From: CAVPTL01 sp963727235 | GTDB taxonomy: Bacteria > Actinomycetota > Thermoleophilia > Gaiellales > JAICJC01 | Assembly (NCBI GenBank): GCA_963727235.1 | Contig: CAVSFZ010000026.1 | Location: 62,001 to 126,000, forward strand | Direction of reading: 5' to 3' | DNA length: 64,000 nucleotides | Shown: piece by piece, positions 33,825-40,638 of the stretch | Layout: the number at the start of each line of letters is the position of its first letter | How positions within the stretch are numbered: the first letter of the stretch is position 1 | Notes under the pieces: generated by a model | The model's database searches: none | Seen by the model: only the letters and a program-made list of their open reading frames with translations | What the model was told of the DNA's origin: nothing | Program-made: the position numbers and the translations under genes

Positions 33825-34172
33825 GTGTGGTTCCTCCGGCCCAAGCCCCAGTTTGCCGACCTGATCCAGGTGCAGCTCGAGCTGTTCGAGCGTGAGCACC
33901 ATCAGCTGCTCGAGCAGGTGGCCGCTGCCGAGCAGCAGTACCGCCGTGCCCGAGGCCCCGAATCCGAGGAGCTGTACGGCGACTACATGGATCTGGTGGA
34001 AGCAGCCGAAGACGATCTCTTGGCGCTGCGCGACCGGTACGCCGAGACGATGGCGGCCCGCGAGCGCCGCCGGTATGAACGGGAGTTCACGCGCACGGCG
34101 GAGCGGACGCTGCCCACTCTGGTGGCACGCCGCCACTACCTGCGGGCGATCGACCCCGACAACGATCTGTGA
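33825..34172 (+). CDS. Coiled-coil hypothetical protein upstream of DedA
   Basis: A 115-residue, highly charged and almost entirely helical protein (HHQLLEQVAAAEQQYRRAR; EDDLLALRDRYAETM; AARERRRYEREFTR) with no membrane segment. No family is recognised. The GTG at 33825 lies 6 nt after TAGGAT (33813-33818), which suggests a leaderless start; a TTG at 33819 is in frame. Its stop shares GTGA with the DedA gene, so the two are translationally coupled and may act together at the membrane. Confidence 0.65.
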   Translation: MWFLRPKPQFADLIQVQLELFEREHHQLLEQVAAAEQQYRRARGPESEELYGDYMDLVEAAEDDLLALRDRYAETMAARERRRYEREFTRTAERTLPTLVARRHYLRAIDPDNDL

Positions 34173-34759
34173 ACACCGTTCTCGAGTGGTTCGGCCGCTA
34201 CGGGTACTACGCGGTCTTCTTCCCGGTGCTGCTGGAACCGGTCGGGATCCCGTTTCCGGCGGAGACGATCCTGCTGGCGGGAGGGGCGACTGCCAAGCTG
34301 GGACATCTGGACCTGGTGCTGGTGATGGGAGTCGGCTTTGCCGCAGCCGTGATCGGCGGCACCCTGGGGTTCGAGATCGGTCACCGGGGAGGCAAGCCCC
34401 TGATCGACTGGGCTGTGCAGCGGCATCTGGTGAAGCAGGTGCATGTCGATCGGGTGGTGGCGTTCTTCGATCGCCACGGCGGCAAGACGCTGGTGTTCAT
34501 CCGATTCGTGCCCGGTGTCCGCATCCCCACCTTCTGGATGGCCGGCGCCAGCGGTATGCAGCTGCGCGTCTTCATGTTCTGGAATGTGCTCGGTGCGGCG
34601 CTGTGGACGACCGTCATCATCCTGATCGGGTACGTCTTCGCAAGCTCTGTGGATGCGATCTCGCAGCTCCTGGGCCGAGATGTGGCCGTGGCCGGGATCG
34701 TGATTGTGGCGATCGCCGTCGGTGTCTATGAGGTGCGTCGCCGGCTCCGCCCCAAATGA
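34169..34759 (+). CDS. DedA family membrane protein
   Basis: A 196-residue DedA/SNARE-associated-domain protein. Landmarks are LLEPVGIPFPAETILLAGG in the first half, GFEIGHRGGK, and the family motif VFIRFVPGVRIPTFWMAGAS followed by MFWNVLGAALWTT. DedA proteins act in lipid carrier (undecaprenyl phosphate or phospholipid) translocation and membrane-potential homeostasis. The GTG start is in GTGA with the coiled-coil gene. Five to six membrane segments are visible and the C-terminus is basic (EVRRRLRPK). Confidence 0.9.
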   Translation: MNTVLEWFGRYGYYAVFFPVLLEPVGIPFPAETILLAGGATAKLGHLDLVLVMGVGFAAAVIGGTLGFEIGHRGGKPLIDWAVQRHLVKQVHVDRVVAFFDRHGGKTLVFIRFVPGVRIPTFWMAGASGMQLRVFMFWNVLGAALWTTVIILIGYVFASSVDAISQLLGRDVAVAGIVIVAIAVGVYEVRRRLRPK

Positions 34760-34768
34760 CAGAAGGGC

Positions 34769-34797
34769 TTGATTATCGAACGTATGTTCGATAGTGT
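34769..34797 (+). promoter_or_regulatory. imuB promoter enclosing a LexA box
   Basis: A -35 TTGATT (34769-34774) and a -10 TAGTGT (34792-34797) are spaced by 17 nt. The LexA palindrome occupies almost the whole spacer, so a bound repressor would block RNA polymerase directly. The predicted start is near 34804, only a few bases before the imuB ATG at 34810. Confidence 0.7.
34776..34791. promoter_or_regulatory. LexA (SOS) box upstream of imuB
   Basis: TCGAACGTATGTTCGA: both 6-bp arms are perfect complements around a 4-nt spacer, matching the Gram-positive/actinobacterial LexA consensus CGAAC-N4-GTTCG exactly. It sits between the -35 and -10 of the imuB promoter. Confidence 0.9.
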
Positions 34798-34809
34798 GGG
34801 GAGCCCTCT

Positions 34810-36006
34810 ATGCCTCGGAATCACCGCACAATTGTCTGCACAATCGTCCCCCGCTTCGCCTTGCGGGTGGCCGCCGGCAACGAGGGTCGCCTGGCCGATC
34901 AGCCGCTCGCACTGGGCCCCGAGCCCGGCGGCCCTCCCCACATCGGCGAGGCCAGTGCAGCCGCTGCTGCCCACGGAGTCCGCGCCGGCATGCGGGTGGG
35001 CGAAGCGATCGCCCGCTGCCCCCAGCTGCAGCTGGTAACGCCCGATCCTGGAGCGGTGGCCATCGCCAACGAGGAGTTGCTCAGCCGGCTGGAACACCTC
35101 GGCGCGGCGGTGGAACCACTCGCACCCGGCGCCTCATTGTTTGCCGCCGACGGTCTTACGCGGCTGCATCACGGCACCATGCGGCTCTTGCACACGGTCT
35201 CCGCCGCGCTGCCCACGGGAGGTCGTGTCGGAGCCGGGCCGGGCCGCTTCATCGCCCGGGCGGCGGCGGCCAAGGCCCGCCACCGGCAACCGTTCACCGT
35301 TGAGCCCGGTGCCGCCGCCGGCTTTCTCGCCCCGTTGGCCGTTGCCCAACTCGACCTCGAGCCGTCACTCTGTGCCCAGCTGACCACGCTCGGAATCGCC
35401 ACCATCGGCGATTTGGCGGCGCTGCCGCTGCCGGCGGTGGCCGATCGCTTCGGCCGGAGTGGAATCGAGGCTTGGCGCCTGGCACGCGGCGAGGACGAAG
35501 CTCACGTGATCCCCCGGATGCCGCCCGAGCCGCTGCGCGAGATGATCGAGTTCCCCGACCCCGTCGGTGATGAGCTGACGCTGCGCGGCGCCATCGCCGT
35601 CCTGGTCGATCGGCTGCTGGCCAACCCCGCCCGCAGAGGCCGACCGGCTCGCTCGGTCACGATCTCTGCCAGGTTGGCGGCGGGGGGATCGTGGCGACGA
35701 CCGATCGCACTTCGTGACGCCACTGCCGAGCCGCGCCGGCTGCGGGATGCCGTCAGCCCGCGGCTGACGGAACTGCCCGCGGCGGTCATCCAGCTCGAGC
35801 TGGAGCTGACTGAGCTGGCCCAAAGCGGGGCCCAGCAGCTGTCGCTGCTGCATCCGCCCGAAGAGCTCTTGCGCGAGCGGGCGGCCGAGGCGGCCAAGCA
35901 GGTGCGCGCCGGCGTGGGTGAGGGCAGCCTGTGGCGAGTGGTCGAAGTCGCACCGTGGTCACGGGTCCCCGAGGGGCGCGACCTGCTGATCCCGTTTGAC
36001 GGTTGA
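34810..36006 (+). CDS. imuB: ImuB-like catalytically inactive Y-family polymerase (mutasome adaptor)
   Basis: A 398-residue Y-family-like protein. The N-terminus reads IVCTIVPRFALRV, where active polymerases have DMDAFFA, and the second acidic motif (SIDE) is replaced by SLFAADGLTRLHHG, so the metal-binding carboxylates are missing, as in ImuB. A helix-hairpin-helix stretch (LTTLGIATIGDLAALPLPAV) and the little-finger region follow. Residues 343-347 read QLSLL, a good beta-clamp-binding motif. ImuB bridges the clamp to DnaE2 during SOS mutagenesis. No imuA is adjacent; dnaE2 lies 4.6 kb downstream. Its 3' end overlaps ctaA by 48 nt on the opposite strand. Confidence 0.88.
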   Translation: MPRNHRTIVCTIVPRFALRVAAGNEGRLADQPLALGPEPGGPPHIGEASAAAAAHGVRAGMRVGEAIARCPQLQLVTPDPGAVAIANEELLSRLEHLGAAVEPLAPGASLFAADGLTRLHHGTMRLLHTVSAALPTGGRVGAGPGRFIARAAAAKARHRQPFTVEPGAAAGFLAPLAVAQLDLEPSLCAQLTTLGIATIGDLAALPLPAVADRFGRSGIEAWRLARGEDEAHVIPRMPPEPLREMIEFPDPVGDELTLRGAIAVLVDRLLANPARRGRPARSVTISARLAAGGSWRRPIALRDATAEPRRLRDAVSPRLTELPAAVIQLELELTELAQSGAQQLSLLHPPEELLRERAAEAAKQVRAGVGEGSLWRVVEVAPWSRVPEGRDLLIPFDG

Positions 36007-36933
36007 CGGCTCCCACACGAAGCTTGCGACCGCCACCACCACCATCAGCAGCGTGGCGGCCAGCGCGACGTGCACTGCCACCAACTGCCACGGGAGGCCG
36101 TTGCGGTACTGCACCTCCCCCACGATTGCCTGACAACCGAGCAGCACAACCGCTGCCAGCGCCAGCCGTGCCGGCACCGTATGCGCCGCGCGGCGCCACA
36201 GCCACACGGCCAGCACCACCAGCAGGACAGTGAAGATGGTCGCGATGCGGACATGCAGCCAGGTCGACCGGTAGAAGTTCCACAGCCGCTCGATGGGGGT
36301 GTCGGTGCTGCCCGGATGAGGGCCGGAGGCGGTCACGAACGCCCCGGTGGTGACCAGCGCGAGACCGCCGATCGCGGTCACCCAGGCCAGTCCACCCATG
36401 CGCCGATCGCCGAGCAGCGCCGGGCCTCCCCGGTCGAGTCGGACAGCCCGCACGGTCACCCACGTCCACACTGCCACCACCACCATCGCCAGCAGGAAAT
36501 GCGACATCACCAGGAACGGATTGAGATCGAGCGCCACGGTGAGCGCTCCCAGGGGCACCTGGGCGATCGTTCCCAACGCCGCGGCCGCGGCGGCCAGCCT
36601 GACACCGCGACCGAGCCCAGCGGTGCGTCGAGCCATCACGGCCGCGATCACCGTCACGACCATCGCGATCCCCGAGATCACACGGTTGGAGAACTCGATC
36701 AACGCGTGGCCGGACGCCTGAGGTACAAGGCTGTTGGCCTCGCAGGTGGGCCAGTGCGGGCAGCCGAGGCCCGAGGCGGTCAGCCGCACCAGAGCACCCG
36801 TTGTGACCACCAGCCACAGCAGCCCGAGCGAGATCGCGGCGACGTACATGAACGTGTGGGCCGACACCCCGCGGCGTGCGGTCAACCCGATCGGAGGGCG
36901 AGGGATGTCGGCGTCGTCGACTGAGTGGGACAT
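35959..36933 (-). CDS. ctaA: Heme A synthase, CtaA/COX15 family
   Basis: About 324 residues with eight membrane helices. Axial-ligand His residues are recognisable in EFSNRVISG-adjacent and VMSHFLLAMVV, STWLHVRIAT and VAVHVALAAT segments, and the extracytoplasmic loop has the Cys pair GLGCPHWPTCEAN used in Bacillus-type enzymes. It oxidises heme O to heme A for cytochrome oxidase. I use the ATG at 36933, with TACGCT (36944-36949, minus) 10 nt upstream; a longer in-frame start at 36993 has no support. The last 48 nt overlap imuB tail to tail. Confidence 0.9.
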   Translation of the reverse strand: MSHSVDDADIPRPPIGLTARRGVSAHTFMYVAAISLGLLWLVVTTGALVRLTASGLGCPHWPTCEANSLVPQASGHALIEFSNRVISGIAMVVTVIAAVMARRTAGLGRGVRLAAAAAALGTIAQVPLGALTVALDLNPFLVMSHFLLAMVVVAVWTWVTVRAVRLDRGGPALLGDRRMGGLAWVTAIGGLALVTTGAFVTASGPHPGSTDTPIERLWNFYRSTWLHVRIATIFTVLLVVLAVWLWRRAAHTVPARLALAAVVLLGCQAIVGEVQYRNGLPWQLVAVHVALAATLLMVVVAVASFVWEPSTVKRDQQVAPLGDP

Positions 36934-37005
36934 GCCTGACCGGAGCGTATCGCCGATCGCCGAACCGTTCGTCCATCCCCCTTTGCAGGACAAATTTACA
37001 GTTTA

Positions 37006-37034
37006 TTGACCAGGTGACTTGAGTAACCTACTCT
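37006..37034 (+). promoter_or_regulatory. Promoter of the secreted propeller gene
   Basis: A -35 TTGACC (37006-37011), a 17-nt spacer and a -10 TACTCT (37029-37034) are followed by a roughly 30-nt leader with a strong Shine-Dalgarno (GGAGGGAGAGG) before the GTG at 37070. This is a conventional leadered promoter, unlike most in the window. Confidence 0.65.
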
Positions 37035-37069
37035 TCCCCGGTTAGTCCTTTCAGGGAGGGAGAGGTCGA

Positions 37070-38224
37070 GTGAAGCTCCGGGCATTACGGGGGGCGCTGC
37101 CCCTGCTGGTACTCATGGCCGCGCTGATGATTGCGGCGGTCGCCGACGCCGCGACGGTGGCCAACAAGCCGCTGGGATCGGTTCAGGCCAACGGCAAGGT
37201 GAACGTGATCGTGATCAGCGGGAACACGGCGTACCTGGGTGGCGCATTCACTGCGATGCGACCGGCGGGATCGACCACCGGCGGCACCACGCGTAATCAC
37301 GCCGCTGCGGTTGATCTCAGCACGGGTGCGCTGCTTCCGTGGAATCCAAACGTCAACAGCGCCGTCAACTCACTGGCCGTGTCGGGAAGCACGGTCTACA
37401 TCGGCGGCGTGTTCTCGACGGTGGGGAGCTCGAGCCGTAAGAACATCGCGGCCGTCAACGCGAGCACCGGCGCCGTCATCACCGGGTTCAAGACCGCCAA
37501 CGTGAACCACGGCGTGTATGCCATCGCGCCGTCGGGCTCGCACCTGTACATCGGTGGAGCGTTCACAACCATCGGCGGAGCTCCGCGGGCATACGCGGCC
37601 GACGTCAGCCCCACCTCGGGAGCGCTCAATCCGGGATTCGCCCCGGTGCTCGACAACCAGGTGCGTGCGATCACACTGACATCGGATGGGATCGTGCTGG
37701 GCGGAAACTTCACCACTCTCAACGGGGCGTCGAGCGTCTCGATCGGCAAGGTCAACTCGTCCGGTGGATCGATGACGTGGAACTGGCACGGCCCGCCGGG
37801 CGGCGGCACCCATCCGTTCCAGGTGGACGCGATCACACAGGACTCCACCGGAATCTATGCCGCAGGCACCGGCAACGGCGGCTCGTTCATGAAGTTCAAC
37901 TCACAGGGCGACCTGCAGTTCATCGGCGGCACCAACGGCAACGTCACCGCGCTGGGACTGGACGGCGGCTACCTGTACGTGGGCGGCCACTTCCAGGGCT
38001 ACTGCGGTCTGATCATGGGCAACAACTTCTGCACCGTGGCTGCGACCCGCCACAAGCTGCTGGCTGTCAGCACCAGCGACGGCAGCCTGCAGAGCTGGAA
38101 CCCGACGGCCAACATGGCGCTGGGCGTGTTCGCGATGGATGCGGGTGGCGGTCACGTCGCGGTTGGTGGTGACTTCACCAAGATCGGCGGCGTCACCCAG
38201 CAGGGATTCGCCCGGTTCGGCTGA
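37070..38224 (+). CDS. Secreted beta-propeller-like repeat protein
   Basis: A 384-residue exported protein with a Sec signal peptide (basic VKLRALRG, hydrophobic core LPLLVLMAALMIAAV, cleavage after ADAA near residue 28). The mature part has at least five repeats of about 50-60 residues built on ...VNSLAVSGSTVYIGGVFSTV... (landmarks VYIGG.F..VG and AAVNASTGAV), probably a beta-propeller. Only two Cys are present, in the last third (GYCGLIMGNNFC), spaced for a disulfide. The function is unknown; similar repeats are common in exported proteins of Thermoleophilia. GTG start with an excellent ribosome binding site. Confidence 0.8.
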   Translation: MKLRALRGALPLLVLMAALMIAAVADAATVANKPLGSVQANGKVNVIVISGNTAYLGGAFTAMRPAGSTTGGTTRNHAAAVDLSTGALLPWNPNVNSAVNSLAVSGSTVYIGGVFSTVGSSSRKNIAAVNASTGAVITGFKTANVNHGVYAIAPSGSHLYIGGAFTTIGGAPRAYAADVSPTSGALNPGFAPVLDNQVRAITLTSDGIVLGGNFTTLNGASSVSIGKVNSSGGSMTWNWHGPPGGGTHPFQVDAITQDSTGIYAAGTGNGGSFMKFNSQGDLQFIGGTNGNVTALGLDGGYLYVGGHFQGYCGLIMGNNFCTVAATRHKLLAVSTSDGSLQSWNPTANMALGVFAMDAGGGHVAVGGDFTKIGGVTQQGFARFG

Positions 38225-38232
38225 GCGTGATC

Positions 38233-38261
38233 GGGGGTGGCGGGGCGGGCCCGTCACCCCC
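38233..38261 (+). terminator. GC-rich hairpin after the propeller gene
   Basis: Inverted arms GGGGGTG (38233-38239) and CACCCCC (38255-38261) with inner pairing of GGGC/GCCC lie 9 nt after the stop codon. A short TTCGTCC follows instead of a U-run. It is probably a terminator, though this is not certain. Confidence 0.4.
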
Positions 38262-38320
38262 CTTCGTCCGACGCAATCGGTGTCATACTTCGACGAGCGG
38301 TTTTGCCACACCGCGGAAGG

Positions 38321-38503
38321 ATGGCTCGGGCTCCAGTGTCGGAAAAAGAATTGATCCTGTGTACGACGTGCCGGAAAGAGACTCCGCACGTCGTCGGCAT
38401 GGTCATGGGCGGAGAGCCGCTCAAGCTCGTGCTCACCTGCGAGGTCTGCGGCAAGCGGCTCGAGAGCATCCCGCCGCCACCCAGCCCCAAACCCGGGGCA
38501 TGA
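38321..38503 (+). CDS. Small zinc-ribbon protein
   Basis: A 60-residue product with two CxxC knuckles, LCTTCRKETPHVV and LTCEVCGKRLE, separated by a hydrophobic strand (VGMVMGGEPLKLVL), and a Pro-rich tail. This looks like a rubredoxin-type zinc ribbon; partner and function are unknown. The ATG at 38321 directly follows GGAAGG; a GTG at 38336 would give 55 residues. CATACT at 38284-38289 may be the -10. It converges with the next gene. Confidence 0.5.
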   Translation: MARAPVSEKELILCTTCRKETPHVVGMVMGGEPLKLVLTCEVCGKRLESIPPPPSPKPGA

Positions 38504-38519
38504 TTGCCAGACCCAAGGG

Positions 38520-39140
38520 TCAGTAACCCCGGAAGGGTTCCCACAGTACGATTGCCTGCTTGGCCGCGTCGCAGACAGGGGTCACGTCGACCGTGAGGCG
38601 CGTCTCGGGGATGCTCAGGCCGGGCCACTCACACACGAACGTGAGCTCGCCCGGCGGTGGGAGGGGCCACAGCCAGTATCGCCACTCCCAGCTGCCTCCA
38701 CCGCCGCCGCCACCGTGCTCCGACAACAAGGGGCCATCGGGCGGAGTTTTCTCCTCAGTGGCCCCGTGTGCCACGATCCTGCCGGGAGCGCCGCCGTAGG
38801 TTGCGGCGGACGATCCATCCGCCAAGATCACACCGAGCCACAACCCCCGCTCGGCCAGGTTGCGACGCATCACCCGAGGAGTCAGGTGCATCTCCTCGTC
38901 GAACTGCTCTGCGACCTGCCTGCTTCCAGCGCGAGTCTCAACCTGAAACGACACCCCCGTCGGGTAGGCGACAACCCGCGTCACCACCACCACCAAGTCA
39001 GCGCGCTGTACCAAGACCGCCCTCAGCGCGACCGGCATTCCCAGCACGTTCGTAGGCTCCGCGAACCACTCCGGCGGCGCCCACCAATCCGGGTCATCCG
39101 GCGGCTCGTCGGGCGGTGGTGGGGGATCGAAGAATCCCAC
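38520..39140 (-). CDS. Conserved-looking hypothetical protein with Pro/Asp-rich N-terminus
   Basis: A 206-residue protein. It opens with a Pro/Asp/Trp-rich segment (FFDPPPPPDEPPDDPDWW), then a two-sheet beta-type domain (GMPVALRAVLVQRADLVVVV, AYPTGVSFQVETR) and, after a Gly-rich loop of eight Gly, an aromatic stretch (WEWRYWLWPLPPPGELTFV). I recall uncharacterised actinobacterial proteins of this build (PPEWFGPPEN...), but no function. There is no signal peptide or membrane helix. The start is GTG, with TAAGTT (39147-39152, minus) ending 6 nt upstream. Confidence 0.6.
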   Translation of the reverse strand: MGFFDPPPPPDEPPDDPDWWAPPEWFAEPTNVLGMPVALRAVLVQRADLVVVVTRVVAYPTGVSFQVETRAGSRQVAEQFDEEMHLTPRVMRRNLAERGLWLGVILADGSSAATYGGAPGRIVAHGATEEKTPPDGPLLSEHGGGGGGGSWEWRYWLWPLPPPGELTFVCEWPGLSIPETRLTVDVTPVCDAAKQAIVLWEPFRGY

Positions 39141-39201
39141 ACTTCCAACTTACCCCACGAGCAGCGTAAACTGTGCGTATCGTTACTTCGGGGGTGTCGC
39201 G

Positions 39202-39552
39202 GTGCAGTGCAGCCATTGCGGAGGTGTGGTCGATCGGGAGTTCCGATACTGCCCTTGGTGCTCGATGGCGCAGGTCGGCAAGGCCGTCGCGCAGTTCCCT
39301 CCCCACCCCGAGGTTGACACTCCCGGTCGCGGGCTGCGCGTGTCGCGCTACTTCGATCCAGAGGTCGGCCCACTGCACACCCGCTTGAGCATCTACGACG
39401 CCGAGGGACGGGTCACCAGCGTGGTCGCGCTTGACGACGAGCACACCGCGGGGCTGTCCAAGTTCCTGCACACCCTGGCGGATGACGCACCGACCGAGCG
39501 CATCGGCGACCCGTTGAAACGGTTGGTCGAGAGGCTCGATCCTCGGGGCTGA
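39202..39552 (+). CDS. Zinc-ribbon hypothetical protein
   Basis: A 116-residue protein starting with a zinc ribbon at the very N-terminus (CSHCGGVVDREFRYCPWCS), followed by a beta-rich domain (LRVSRYFDPEVGPLHTRLS, VTSVVALDDEHTAGLSKFL). The function is unknown; a nucleic-acid or protein-binding adaptor is possible. GTG start. It lies 32 nt upstream of the SOS-box gene at 39585, which has its own promoter. TATCGT near 39177 is too far away for a leaderless start. Confidence 0.6.
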   Translation: MQCSHCGGVVDREFRYCPWCSMAQVGKAVAQFPPHPEVDTPGRGLRVSRYFDPEVGPLHTRLSIYDAEGRVTSVVALDDEHTAGLSKFLHTLADDAPTERIGDPLKRLVERLDPRG

Positions 39553-39578
39553 CGCGCCGGCGGCCGCTTGGGTATCCT
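39549..39578 (+). promoter_or_regulatory. Promoter of the DUF6504-like gene
   Basis: A -35 like CTGACG (39549-39554), an 18-nt spacer and a -10 TATCCT (39573-39578) end 6 nt before the ATG at 39585. Transcription should begin at or next to the start codon, and the LexA box lies just inside the gene. Confidence 0.6.
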
Positions 39579-39584
39579 GCGGGA

Positions 39585-39839
39585 ATGGCGAAGCGAACGT
39601 CTGTTCGACAGATCGGCCTCCCCCGCAAGGTCAGGGTGATCTGCGACCGCGACGGCATCCCCACCGCCGTCGCCGATCGCTCGGTGGAGCATGTGCGCGA
39701 CGAGTGGCGGGTGGATGAGGGCTGGTGGACGGGGAACAGGACGCATCGCCGCTATTTCGACCTGGTGCTTGAAGACGGCCGCAACGTGGTGGTCTTCTGG
39801 GATCACCGCGGCCACCAGTGGTTCGGCCAGCGGGTGTGA
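39585..39839 (+). CDS. SOS-regulated small protein, DUF6504-like
   Basis: An 84-residue basic/aromatic protein (VRVICDRDGIPTAVADRSVE, DEWRVDEGWWTGNR, YFDLVLEDGRNVVVFWD). The pattern of a WW-rich turn followed by RRYFDLVLEDG resembles the small DUF6504 family that I recall next to or fused with imuB/dnaE2 in actinobacteria. This is a recollection, not a search result. A LexA box lies 8 nt into the coding sequence and a TATCCT -10 lies 6 nt before the ATG, so the message is probably leaderless and LexA-repressed. The stop codon is inside palindromic repeat copy 2. Confidence 0.65.
   Translation: MAKRTSVRQIGLPRKVRVICDRDGIPTAVADRSVEHVRDEWRVDEGWWTGNRTHRRYFDLVLEDGRNVVVFWDHRGHQWFGQRV
39593..39608. 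promoter_or_regulatory. LexA (SOS) box inside the DUF6504-like gene
   Basis: GCGAACGTCTGTTCGA has 5-bp arms CGAAC/GTTCG around a 4-nt spacer, the exact actinobacterial/Bacillus LexA core. It overlaps codons 3-8 of the gene, about 15 nt downstream of the -10, a position where LexA would block the initiating polymerase. Confidence 0.75.
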
Positions 39840-39868
39840 ATAATTGGTGCCTGGCACCAATTATTCAC
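39836..39868. repeat. 33-bp palindromic intergenic repeat, copy 2
   Basis: Arms GTGAATAATTGG and its complement surround the common core GGTGCCTGGCACC. The left arm supplies the TGA stop (39837-39839) of the SOS-box gene. Arm bases differ from copy 1, but both arms change together. Confidence 0.85.
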
Positions 39869-39988
39869 ACCTCGGATCAATCACGGCTGGCGCGGCGGGC
39901 GGAGCGGAGGCGTGGCAAAGCCACGTTGAGCACCGCACCACCGCGTGGGACGCCGCCAGAACCGGCGCGGACCAGCCTCAGAGTAGGT

Positions 39989-40019
39989 GTGGCCGGCGCC
40001 TCAGTGAGACGCCGGCCAC
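39989..40019. terminator. Large hairpin in the intergenic region before dnaE2 unit
   Basis: Perfect 10-bp arms (GTGGCCGGCG and its complement), extended by an inner CTCA/TGAG pairing after one mismatch around a single G. It would fold equally on either strand. No U-run is present. It is possibly a terminator for the SOS-box gene or a structured RNA element. Confidence 0.5.
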
Positions 40020-40220
40020 AGGGAGGGCCTGACGAAGACGACCGGGGTTGTCACTCCTGCTGGGGAGGCGTGATCGTCATCGCCAGACAAGGTGAATACT
40101 ACGGGGTATTTGCCAAGATTTCACGGGTAGAAGTGTTACAGATCAGTCACAAAACACTCGCTAACCCCATTGCAAACGAATAATGGACAGACCGAAATAG
40201 GGCAGTTTCCAGATCCTGGC

Positions 40221-40250
40221 TTGACCGATTACGGCCACGTCTGGCATACT
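40221..40250 (+). promoter_or_regulatory. Promoter of orf40295
   Basis: A -35 TTGACC (40221-40226), an 18-nt spacer and a -10 CATACT (40245-40250) precede a roughly 40-nt leader ending in GGAGGGGG just before the ATG at 40295. No LexA box overlaps it, so this unit may be expressed without DNA damage. Confidence 0.6.
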
Positions 40251-40294
40251 CGATCGTCCGACGCGTGTGCTTGGCTATCGCGTCGGAGGGGGTA

Positions 40295-40597
40295 ATGATG
40301 AGCGAGCCGGCAGCGTCCGTGGAGCACACAGTCATCACGTCCGAGGACGTCCTCGAGGATGTCGTGGCTGCGCCGCGCGCGTACATGTATCAGGTGCATG
40401 TGCGCCGCCGGAGGGGATTCTGGAAGCGCTGGCAAGGACGGGTCGTAACCCGCGACCTGCAGGGCACCCGCAGGTTCTGGCCGTGGCGCATGAGCCATGA
40501 TCGCGATCGCCTGGTGCAGCAGCTGTGGGAAGAGACGATGCGCGATATCCAGTGGCGAAACAGCGACACGCCGGTGGAGATCGTCGAGGTTTCCTAG
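40295..40597 (+). CDS. Hypothetical protein directly upstream of dnaE2
   Basis: A 100-residue protein: acidic N-terminus (ITSEDVLEDVV), basic/aromatic middle (VHVRRRRGFWKRWQGRVV, RRFWPWRMS) and an acidic helical end (RLVQQLWEETMRDIQW). No family is recognised and no membrane helix is seen; the charge pattern would suit nucleic-acid or protein binding. ATG 40295 (or 40298) follows a strong GGAGGGGG. It ends 41 nt before dnaE2, with the dnaE2 LexA box between them, so dnaE2 may receive both LexA-free read-through and SOS-controlled transcription. Confidence 0.65.
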   Translation: MMSEPAASVEHTVITSEDVLEDVVAAPRAYMYQVHVRRRRGFWKRWQGRVVTRDLQGTRRFWPWRMSHDRDRLVQQLWEETMRDIQWRNSDTPVEIVEVS

Positions 40598-40616
40598 AAG
40601 CGCTATGCTGACCTGA

Positions 40617-40632
40617 TCGAACACATGTTCGG
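40617..40632. promoter_or_regulatory. LexA (SOS) box upstream of dnaE2
   Basis: TCGAACACATGTTCGG contains the exact CGAAC-N4-GTTCG core. It ends 6 nt before the dnaE2 ATG and lies just downstream of a candidate -10 TATGCT (40604-40609), overlapping the expected transcription start. Confidence 0.88.
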
Positions 40633-40638
40633 TCAGTC

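Larger units (their letters stand above)
39869..40294. other. Longest intergenic region, no supported gene
   Basis: About 425 bp without a convincing gene. It holds a small hairpin (CGTGGC-AAA-GCCACG, 39911-39925), a large hairpin (39989-40019), a visibly lower-GC stretch (about 40085-40215) and the promoter of the next gene (40221-40250). A 37-codon GTG frame near 40070-40183 lacks a ribosome binding site and I do not call it. Confidence 0.7.

Noticed and set aside
36961..36971. CGAACCGTTCG near the ctaA start as a fourth LexA box
   Set aside because: The arms are separated by one base instead of four, so the spacing does not fit LexA.
39818..40183. A 121-codon frame across palindrome copy 2 and the intergenic region
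   Set aside because: It starts inside the preceding gene and runs through the palindrome and hairpin. There is no ribosome binding site and no recognisable composition.
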